Of a stretch of DNA of 28,389 nucleotides, positions 18,290 through 24,847 are shown in pieces. Under the pieces are notes generated by a model that saw only the letters and a program-made list of their open reading frames with translations, was not told the origin of the DNA and did not search any database. The first letter of the stretch is position 1. Each line of letters opens with the position of its first letter. The stretch comes from a virus. The position numbers and the translations under genes were made by a program. The stretch covers positions 1 through 28,389 of IMG/VR virus record IMGVR_UViG_3300034284_000643; one strand, written 5' to 3'.

Positions 18290-19093
18290 ATGGCAGAAGT
18301 GAATATTGCGGCAGCTCCGGTTGCACAAAAAAGAGAATTTGATTTCCCAACGGAAACAATTGAATTACCTTCTCAAGGATTAGTTTATCCTGAAGGACAC
18401 CCATTAAGAAAGGGTACTATTGAAATTAAACATATGACAGCTAGAGAAGAAGATATCTTAGCATCACAAAATCTTATCAAAAAAGGTTTAGTGTTGGATA
18501 GATTATTTGAATCAGTTGTTGTTGAGCCGGGATTAAACCCAAATGATATTGTAATTGGTGATAAAAACGCTATTTTATTAGCAACTCGTATTTTAGGATA
18601 TGGGGCTGATTATGAAGTAGAAATTACTGACCCATTTACTTTTGAAAAACAAAAAGTCAATATTGATTTATCTAAGATACAAACCAAAGATATTGATGAA
18701 GATGCTTTAAATTCAAAAAATAGATATCAATTTAAATTACCTTCAAATGGTAAAGTTATTGAATTTAAGTTATTAACTCATGGTGACGAGCAAAATATTA
18801 CTAGAGATACTCAAGCTATGGAAAAGATAGCAAAAGGAGCAGCTGGTTCAACTGATGTTACAACTCGTATGAAATATATGATTACTTCGGTAGATGGTAA
18901 TACTGATACTGGGTTTATTAATAAATGGATTATGAATTCTTTCTTAGCAAAGGATACAAAAGCATTTAGAGCGCATGTAAAGGAACTTTCTCCTGATTTG
19001 GATTTGAAATTTAATTTTGTATCGGAATTGACAGGCGAAACGGAGGCGCTAGATATCCCATTTGGGATAGGCTTTTTTTACCCTACCACCTGA
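18290..19093 (+). CDS. T4 gp26-type baseplate/tail assembly chaperone, zero-frame product
   Basis: A 267-residue protein. Residues about 20-45 read TIELPSQGLVYPEGHPLRKG, then EIKHMTAREEDILASQNLIKKG and VIGDKNAILLATRILGYG. This is the T4 baseplate-protein (gp26-like) family pattern common in T4-related phages, including a near-terminal IPFGIGFF. The family normally ends close to an FFWP motif, so this product is full length. The gene lies between tube and tape measure, the standard place for tail-assembly chaperones. The zero frame ends YPTT then TGA, the only TGA stop in the window, 12 bases after a seven-T run. The sequence downstream is a good coding frame in +1, described as a separate entry. 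Confidence 0.85.
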   Translation: MAEVNIAAAPVAQKREFDFPTETIELPSQGLVYPEGHPLRKGTIEIKHMTAREEDILASQNLIKKGLVLDRLFESVVVEPGLNPNDIVIGDKNAILLATRILGYGADYEVEITDPFTFEKQKVNIDLSKIQTKDIDEDALNSKNRYQFKLPSNGKVIEFKLLTHGDEQNITRDTQAMEKIAKGAAGSTDVTTRMKYMITSVDGNTDTGFINKWIMNSFLAKDTKAFRAHVKELSPDLDLKFNFVSELTGETEALDIPFGIGFFYPTT

Positions 19094-19292
19094 TTATAAA
19101 ATCACATTACACTCTCAAATTTGGGAGATGGTTCAATTTAGTAATGGATTTACTTGGTCAGATGTTTACCACATGCCGATTTATCTTAGGAGATTTTATT
19201 TTAATAAACTAATAGAATTGAAGAAAAGAGAAGCAGATGAGGTTAAGAGAGCTAATTCAAAAGCAAAAAGTTCTAAAGTGAGGATACGATAA
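18290..19292 (+). CDS. Probable frameshift-extended chaperone (gp26-like plus C-terminal extension)
   Basis: If the ribosome shifts +1 (or -2) at the T7 run 19073-19079, residue 263 continues into 70 more codons (19080-19289) ending at TAA 19290-19292, for 333 residues. The extension reads TLPPDYKITLHSQIWEM, GFTWSDVYHMPIYLRRFYF and a Lys/Arg-rich helix. The W-S-x-x-x-Y-x-MP-x-x-LRRFY pattern resembles short T4-like gp51-type or chaperone C-terminal proteins. The +1 frame has a stop at 19068-19070, so it is open only from 19071. The first ATG inside it (19128) is poorly placed for independent initiation. This matches the G/GT architecture of tail chaperones, where the minor extended form binds the tape measure. 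A sequencing indel is the main alternative. Confidence 0.65.
19054..19079 (+). other. Putative slippery site T7 with upstream hairpin
   Basis: The zero frame reads GGC TTT TTT TAC at 19070-19081. After a +1 slip both Phe codons still pair perfectly with UUU (19074-19079). A TATCCC / GGGATA inverted repeat (19054-19059 and 19064-19069, loop ATTT) ends three bases before the T run. It could stimulate shifting, or with T7 act as a weak terminator. Confidence 0.55.
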
Positions 19293-19305
19293 TCCTCACT
19301 TTTTT
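19275..19305 (+). terminator. Rho-independent terminator after the chaperone extension
   Basis: AAAGTGAGGAT (19275-19285) and ATCCTCACTTT (19292-19302) form a perfect 11-bp stem with loop ACGATA, followed by more T. The TAA stop of the frameshifted frame lies at the end of the loop (19290-19292). The last six codons of the extension are therefore part of the stem, which ties the extension to the transcript end. Confidence 0.93.
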
Positions 19306-19314
19306 ATTATCCAA

Positions 19315-19323
19315 TATTTATAC
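19315..19323 (+). promoter_or_regulatory. TATTTATAC motif before the tape-measure genes
   Basis: It lies 26 bp upstream of the ATG at 19341 and about 10 bp after a strong terminator, so a start site for the 19341-27950 genes is expected nearby. ATAAAGGAAACACT just before the ATG gives a GGA that could act as a Shine-Dalgarno sequence. Confidence 0.35.
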
Positions 19324-19340
19324 AATATAAAGGAAACACT

Positions 19341-19565
19341 ATGTCAAACGAAACACAACCAATAAAGGAAGGATTATTCGGAGCAGCTAAACAATTTAGT
19401 GATGCTTTTTTCGATGGTTTAAAAAATAATGCAGTAGATAGAGTATTATCAAAAGCTAGAGCAGCTAGAATGAGCCAAGAAGCTATTGAAAAAATGGAAA
19501 AAATAAAAAAAGAAAAAGAAGAATTGGATAAAATACTTTCGCAAATTCCAAAAGCAAAAATATAA
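19341..19565 (+). CDS. Small helical protein upstream of the tape measure
   Basis: A 74-residue protein begins MSNETQPIKEGLFGAAKQF. It has an amphipathic central region (FFDGLKNNAVDRVLSKARAARMSQ, split by a turn) and a highly charged C-terminal coiled coil rich in Lys and Glu. There is no signal peptide or known motif. It ends 6 bp before the GTG of the tape measure, so the two are probably translated together. It could be a tape-measure partner or an additional chaperone. No family is recognised; the role is from position only. Confidence 0.6.
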   Translation: MSNETQPIKEGLFGAAKQFSDAFFDGLKNNAVDRVLSKARAARMSQEAIEKMEKIKKEKEELDKILSQIPKAKI

Positions 19566-19571
19566 AAATAA

Positions 19572-22142
19572 GTGGCAGAAGACTTAAATAGAGAACGATT
19601 AGCCATATTAGGCGAATTAGGAAGACTTACTCAGCAGATAAATGCATATAATGCTCAAGGGATACAGAATGCGCAAAGGGAAAATGAATTAAATCGTGAA
19701 AGACTTAGAATAGGTAGAGAACTTCAAAGAGTAAATTTAGAACTACAAAAAGCACAAAGACAATCATACGTTGACTCTATAAACAGTATGAAATCATTGA
19801 GTTCTATGTATGAACCTTTGAAAAAAGCTGATAAACAGAGAATTGATTTAATGCTAAAAGCTGGAAATTTATCAGACACTGCTGTTGCAAGGGGTAATAA
19901 TTTAGCTGATATAAATCAAAAAATATCCCAACTTACGGCTGACCAAACTTTAGAAAGACAAATTTTACAAGAACAATTTGATTCCGAAATAGTCAGATTT
20001 GGTAGAATGGCTGGTATATCGCAAGAAATAGTTGATAATCTTAAAAATCAAAATGAATTAGCAAGAGATTATTCTTCAATGACAGAAGGTCAAAAGGAAC
20101 AATTGGAAGCTCAATTGGAGACATATAATACTATAAAGAAAACAATAGGTGGTATATTGGATACTGCTGCTATATTAACAAGCGGACCTGGTGGTTTGCT
20201 TGGTATGAGTCTTATTGGCGCTGGTAAGTTCCTTGGTAAGATGGGTGAGGTTAGAGGTCAGTTGGGTGGTATTGCTGAATTTGGAACAACGGCACTTGCT
20301 TTCTTTGATGATAACGCTGTAGCAAATGCAAAAGAATTAGCATCACAATTTGGCGGAATAAATAATGTATCGGGGCAATTACAAGCATCAACATCGCTTA
20401 TATCAGTTAATATGGGTATTAGTGGAATTGAAGCAGCTGGATTAATTGGTTCGTTTGCAAGGTTGAATGGTAATAGCCAAGAAACAGCATTAAACTTAAC
20501 AAAAGCATCTCAAGAGTTTGCAGCTCAAAATGGTTTAATACCTGGCGCTCTTATGGAAGATTTAGCAGCAAATACTGAAGCATTTGCACTATTTGGTAAA
20601 GAAGGTGGTAAAAATATGATTCAAGCCGCTGGAGCAGCTGCTAAGATGGGAGTTAGTTTAAAAACTATGACTGGATTGGCTGATAATCTTTTAGATTTTG
20701 AAAACTCAATTAACGCTGAAATGGAGTTGGGTGCAATGCTTGGTAAAAATATTAATTTAGATAAAGCAAGAGCATTGGCATATCAAGGTGATATAGCTGG
20801 GGCAACTCAAGAAACACTAAGTGCATTAGGTGGAGTTGATGCATTCAATAAAATGGATTATTTCCAAAAGAAAAAAACGGCAGAATTAATGGGAACATCG
20901 GTAGAAGAATTGCAAAAGATGGTAACAAATCAGGAGCAAGCAGCTACGATGGGTGGTAAGATAAACGCAACATTTAGTTTAGTTGGAGAAACTATTAATG
21001 CTGGATTAAACAAATACTTAGGTACATCACTAGAAGCTTTAGGTGGAATGGTGATGGCTGGTGCACAATTGGGTGGTTCTTTTGCACAAATGGGATTTGA
21101 TGTAAAAGGAATGGCATCTAAAATACCAATCATAGGAAAATTATTTGGTGGTGGTGGTGCACCGGGTACTGTACCTGGTCCAGTCCCAACACCTGGTACT
21201 GGCGGCGGTCCAATCCCACCGGTTCCTGAAGGAGGTGGTGGATTAGCAAGTTTAGCAGCAGGATTAAAAGAAATGGGTAGTGCGAAAGTTTTGTTTGGAG
21301 CACTAAACCTCATACCTACTGCGGCTGGATTAGCTCTTATGGTTATTGGTATCCCATCTATGATGGCACTTGGTGCTTTTGGAGCTAATGCTGGTATTGG
21401 ATTAGAATTTATAGGAGTTGGATTACAAGCTATGGGAAATCCACAAGCCTTATTAGGAGCACTAACATTATCAGTAGCAGCTGTTGGGTTTACATTAATG
21501 ACAGCTGGTGCAATTGGATTAGCTGCAATTGCAATTGGTGGTGTTGCGGCTGGAGCTGGATTAACGGCATTATCAGTTGGATTAGTTTCATTAGGAACAG
21601 CAGCAGCAACTGGTGTTCCATTCTTAGGTCTTGCATTACTTGCTGGATTTGGGGTAGCATTGATACCTTTAACATATGCATTAAGTTTATTAGCACCATT
21701 AGTTGAATCAATTGGTAACGTTATAGTTGGAACAATTACAGCAATAGCAAATGGTATATCAATGGTTGTTAGTAGTATAGGACAGTTTGTTACTCAAGTA
21801 CTTCCATTATTTAACTTAGAAAATGCAGCTGGGTTGTTAGCAATGGCTGGTGGATTTGCCGCATTATCTCTTTCTTTAATGGGATTCGCAATGGCATCTA
21901 TTATGGCTATTCCTGGTATGATTGCAGTTGGTGCTTTTGTAGCATTGGGTGGTGGTGATTTATTAGGTGGTGGTGGTGAAGCTGGTGGTAGTGATGGTAT
22001 GGATGAATTAATTGCTGAAATAAAAGGATTGAGAGCTGACTTATCTTCTGGTAAAATTGGTGTTAATATGGATGGACAAAAAGTTACTTCTAAAATAACA
22101 TCAGTTGTAGATAAAGGTAGTAGAAACTCATACGCTAAATAA
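19572..22142 (+). CDS. Tail tape measure protein
   Basis: An 856-residue protein with a GTG start, chosen because it gives a coiled-coil N-terminus right after the previous stop. Residues about 1-75 are a charged coiled coil with repeated RERL/ELQR units, and 75-220 are further helices. Residues 220-525 are Gly/Ala-rich with helical repeats. About 526-556 are a Pro/Gly linker (GTVPGPVPTPGTGGG). About 556-736 and 755-796 are long hydrophobic, glycine-rich stretches typical of tape measures. The C-terminus has a short helix (DELIAEIKGLRADL). Length, composition and position after tube and chaperone support the call. At the rule of thumb of 0.15 nm per residue the tail would be about 128 nm. The hydrophobic part may enter the host membrane at infection. 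Confidence 0.88.
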   Translation: MAEDLNRERLAILGELGRLTQQINAYNAQGIQNAQRENELNRERLRIGRELQRVNLELQKAQRQSYVDSINSMKSLSSMYEPLKKADKQRIDLMLKAGNLSDTAVARGNNLADINQKISQLTADQTLERQILQEQFDSEIVRFGRMAGISQEIVDNLKNQNELARDYSSMTEGQKEQLEAQLETYNTIKKTIGGILDTAAILTSGPGGLLGMSLIGAGKFLGKMGEVRGQLGGIAEFGTTALAFFDDNAVANAKELASQFGGINNVSGQLQASTSLISVNMGISGIEAAGLIGSFARLNGNSQETALNLTKASQEFAAQNGLIPGALMEDLAANTEAFALFGKEGGKNMIQAAGAAAKMGVSLKTMTGLADNLLDFENSINAEMELGAMLGKNINLDKARALAYQGDIAGATQETLSALGGVDAFNKMDYFQKKKTAELMGTSVEELQKMVTNQEQAATMGGKINATFSLVGETINAGLNKYLGTSLEALGGMVMAGAQLGGSFAQMGFDVKGMASKIPIIGKLFGGGGAPGTVPGPVPTPGTGGGPIPPVPEGGGGLASLAAGLKEMGSAKVLFGALNLIPTAAGLALMVIGIPSMMALGAFGANAGIGLEFIGVGLQAMGNPQALLGALTLSVAAVGFTLMTAGAIGLAAIAIGGVAAGAGLTALSVGLVSLGTAAATGVPFLGLALLAGFGVALIPLTYALSLLAPLVESIGNVIVGTITAIANGISMVVSSIGQFVTQVLPLFNLENAAGLLAMAGGFAALSLSLMGFAMASIMAIPGMIAVGAFVALGGGDLLGGGGEAGGSDGMDELIAEIKGLRADLSSGKIGVNMDGQKVTSKITSVVDKGSRNSYAK

Positions 22143-22147
22143 CAAAA

Positions 22148-24550
22148 ATGGGTAAAACATTAGAAGAATTATTTAAGACCAAAGTGTTGGATAACGGTAA
22201 GACGGCTCAGCAAAACTATGACATTCGTAATAGTAAAGAACCGCCAATAACTCCGTATAACCCATTATTAGATTTGCCATTTAAAGGAGCAAATGCAATA
22301 CGAAAAACAGCTTCTGTTAGAACAAAAGAAACTAAACTTGAGGAAGAAACTACTGGACTTAGAGTAATAAGTAAATTAAGTGGTCCTGTAATATATGGTG
22401 TAGATGTGTTCAGATTGAATAATCAAAAAACCGATATGGTTGAGATTATGAAAGGAGCAACTGGTGGACAAGGTGGTAGTAATGGTATAATAGGAAACGC
22501 TACTAATAAAATAAAGCAAGTTGGTGAAAACATAGCAAGTAAACTTGGTATAGAATTTCCTCAAAATTTAATTCCAACTAAAATCGTTCTTAATCAATCA
22601 TTTAAAGATGGTAAAGAAAACGATACAATGATTACATTATCTGCTATTAAAAATGGTAGAGAGGGTAATCTTATTGGTAAGACATTAGGTAAAATATTAG
22701 CATCAAGTGTTAAAGGACCTGTTGCAGATATACCAAATAAATTAGTGGGAGCTGGTATTGATTTTTTCAAAGGCGAAGTTAAAAAAGCATTGTATGGTTC
22801 TCCAAAAGTGGCCGCACAAAACTTAGCAAAAAAAGGAAAAGAAGAAATACAATATAATAGTACTGATAAATATTCCGAAACAATAGCTCCAAACGATGAA
22901 GATTATTTTAAAAGAAATGACCTTTCATCTATTTTAGTAGCTAAAGAAACAAAAGAAGCTGGTGGTGGCTCTGAAGTACAAAATAAGGTTAATAAATTAG
23001 TTCCAAAATCAAAAGGAATTGGAGATGGTATAATACCATTAAATTTAATAAATAACCCAGCAGCAAAAGTAACTGATTTTATATCTGATAACAAAAGTAA
23101 ATTAGATTCTAAATTATCTGGAGCTAGAAAATTAGGTCAAAAAAGTATTGCCGGTGGGTTAAATATAGGTGATATAATACCTGGTACAAAAGAAAAGGTT
23201 ACACAAACATCTACAGTTGACCCTCAAGCAGATTCCCCAGCTTTAAGAAATGATTTATCTTCAAAGTTAGAAGCTTTATTGGCTGGTGGTGGTATAAACG
23301 GAAATTCAATATCAAGAGATGATGTATCTATAAATCAATACTCTAGGAAAAAAGATAGCCAAGTAGACCCAAAGGTTAGTATGAGAACTAAATTGGGAAT
23401 AGATTCGGCAATAAAATCGGATTATTTAAACGAAAAACTTCCGTATAGTTTAGGACCAAATGATACTAAATTAGTATTATCAGATGGTAGTTTTTTAGAT
23501 GATTATGATTTTATAACATTAAAATTTAAATCATTGGCAACTGGAATGGCAGTAAATTTTAGAGCAACAATAAGTGGTGTATCTGAAACTATATCTCCAT
23601 CTTGGGATTCTGCTAAATTTATAGGAACTCCATTCAATAATTATACATATACTGGTATTGAAAGAAGTCTTACATTTAATTTTAGAGTGTATTCAACAAC
23701 ACCTGTTCAACACATTGCTGCTTGGCAAAGAATAAACTTTTTAACATCATTGGCATATCCTCAAGGTTATGCTGGTGGTATCGGAGCTAGAGCACCATTC
23801 TTACAATTTACTTTAGGTAATTTATATAAAAATAGAGAATGTTTTATTGAATCATTATCATATACAATGGATGATAATTCTCCTTGGTATGTTGGAATGA
23901 CCGAAGCTAGTGGTATTGCGGATGATGCTAAATTTTCTATAAATAAAGAAGAAACATCTATTGATAATTATAAATTACCAATGATTGTTGATGTTGCTAT
24001 AACTATTAAATTACTTGAAGCTAAATATAATACAAGCGATGGTTACTTATATGGATTTGATAAATTACCAAGAGCATTACGAGCTGGACAAAAATATTCA
24101 GTAGAAGAATCTTCAAAAAATACTCAAATAGCCGGAGATATAAATAATTCAGATACATTTAAATTTGGACCTGAGGGTGATAGTACAACTAAAAAATCAG
24201 ATGGTGATGCGGATAATATAGCATTACCTTTAGATAAAGTTAAACCTAGGTTTGACCCAGCTAGTATAATTTCATTGGAAAAAAGAAATTTGGTTGGTAT
24301 AAAAGCACCTGTTAGTATAGATGCGTTTAAATTACCAACACTAGCACCATTGAGACAAAATCCAGATGCTAGTAAGGGAAACTTTATAAAAGATGGTAAA
24401 GATAACTACGAACTTTGGGTTAAGGAAGATGATAAAAAGTATATAGCAACCGTTTATCAATCTGGTACGGTAAAGGAAAAATCAAGAAAATTCTCTGATG
24501 CTGGTAAGGCAATAGATAAAGGTACTGAATTATTTAAAAAATATCAATAA
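22148..24550 (+). CDS. Large baseplate or tube-junction protein
   Basis: An 800-residue protein. The first 430 residues are hydrophilic and Lys/Gly/Ser-rich, with low-complexity segments such as KGKEEIQYNSTDKYS. Residues about 440-640 form a beta-rich domain: a GVSETISPSWDSAKFIGTPF stretch, then YTYTGIERSLTFNFRVYS, AAWQRINFLTSLAYPQGYAG and DDNSPWYVG. That pattern is one I associate with baseplate/tail-tube junction proteins of T4-like phages (gp48/gp54-like). The C-terminal 150 residues are again hydrophilic. The stop overlaps the next ATG by one base (TAATG), implying translational coupling with the LysM-like wedge protein. Structural role likely; exact T4 counterpart uncertain. Confidence 0.6.
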   Translation: MGKTLEELFKTKVLDNGKTAQQNYDIRNSKEPPITPYNPLLDLPFKGANAIRKTASVRTKETKLEEETTGLRVISKLSGPVIYGVDVFRLNNQKTDMVEIMKGATGGQGGSNGIIGNATNKIKQVGENIASKLGIEFPQNLIPTKIVLNQSFKDGKENDTMITLSAIKNGREGNLIGKTLGKILASSVKGPVADIPNKLVGAGIDFFKGEVKKALYGSPKVAAQNLAKKGKEEIQYNSTDKYSETIAPNDEDYFKRNDLSSILVAKETKEAGGGSEVQNKVNKLVPKSKGIGDGIIPLNLINNPAAKVTDFISDNKSKLDSKLSGARKLGQKSIAGGLNIGDIIPGTKEKVTQTSTVDPQADSPALRNDLSSKLEALLAGGGINGNSISRDDVSINQYSRKKDSQVDPKVSMRTKLGIDSAIKSDYLNEKLPYSLGPNDTKLVLSDGSFLDDYDFITLKFKSLATGMAVNFRATISGVSETISPSWDSAKFIGTPFNNYTYTGIERSLTFNFRVYSTTPVQHIAAWQRINFLTSLAYPQGYAGGIGARAPFLQFTLGNLYKNRECFIESLSYTMDDNSPWYVGMTEASGIADDAKFSINKEETSIDNYKLPMIVDVAITIKLLEAKYNTSDGYLYGFDKLPRALRAGQKYSVEESSKNTQIAGDINNSDTFKFGPEGDSTTKKSDGDADNIALPLDKVKPRFDPASIISLEKRNLVGIKAPVSIDAFKLPTLAPLRQNPDASKGNFIKDGKDNYELWVKEDDKKYIATVYQSGTVKEKSRKFSDAGKAIDKGTELFKKYQ

Positions 24551-24840
24551 TGGAAAGTAGATATTACGAACAACAAACAAAGAAAACTTTTGATGGTAAG
24601 GAAGTATATAGACCAAAAATATATCCTAATATTCCATTAAGAGATGATGATGTTTATGTAATGACTGAGACGGGTGATAGGTTAGATACGCTTGCTTTTC
24701 AATATTATGAAAATCCAAGTCTATGGTGGATTATAGCATCGGCAAATAATATACATGATGCACCTTTGGGATTTCAAGAAGGTACAATATTAAGAATACC
24801 ACAAAATTATATTTCAATATTAAGAAATTTTACAAAATAA
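24550..24840 (+). CDS. LysM-like baseplate wedge protein (gp53-like)
   Basis: A 96-residue protein. The core reads TETGDRLDTLAFQYYENPSL, then WWIIASANNIHDAP and GTILRIP. This is the LysM-like fold pattern used by T4 gp53 and by gpX-type tail proteins: G-D-x-L-D-x-L-A-x-x-Y-Y-x-N-P-x-L-W-W-x-I-A-x-A-N. In T4 gp53 helps close the baseplate around the hub. The ATG overlaps the stop of the preceding gene by one base. The hub-like gene follows after 7 bp. Confidence 0.8.
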   Translation: MESRYYEQQTKKTFDGKEVYRPKIYPNIPLRDDDVYVMTETGDRLDTLAFQYYENPSLWWIIASANNIHDAPLGFQEGTILRIPQNYISILRNFTK

Positions 24841-24847
24841 ATAGTTT

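Noticed and set aside
19128-19292. Independent 54-codon gene starting at ATG 19128
   Set aside because: GGGAG is only 1-2 bases from the ATG and conserved-looking codons precede it in the same frame back to the T run, so extension by frameshift fits better.
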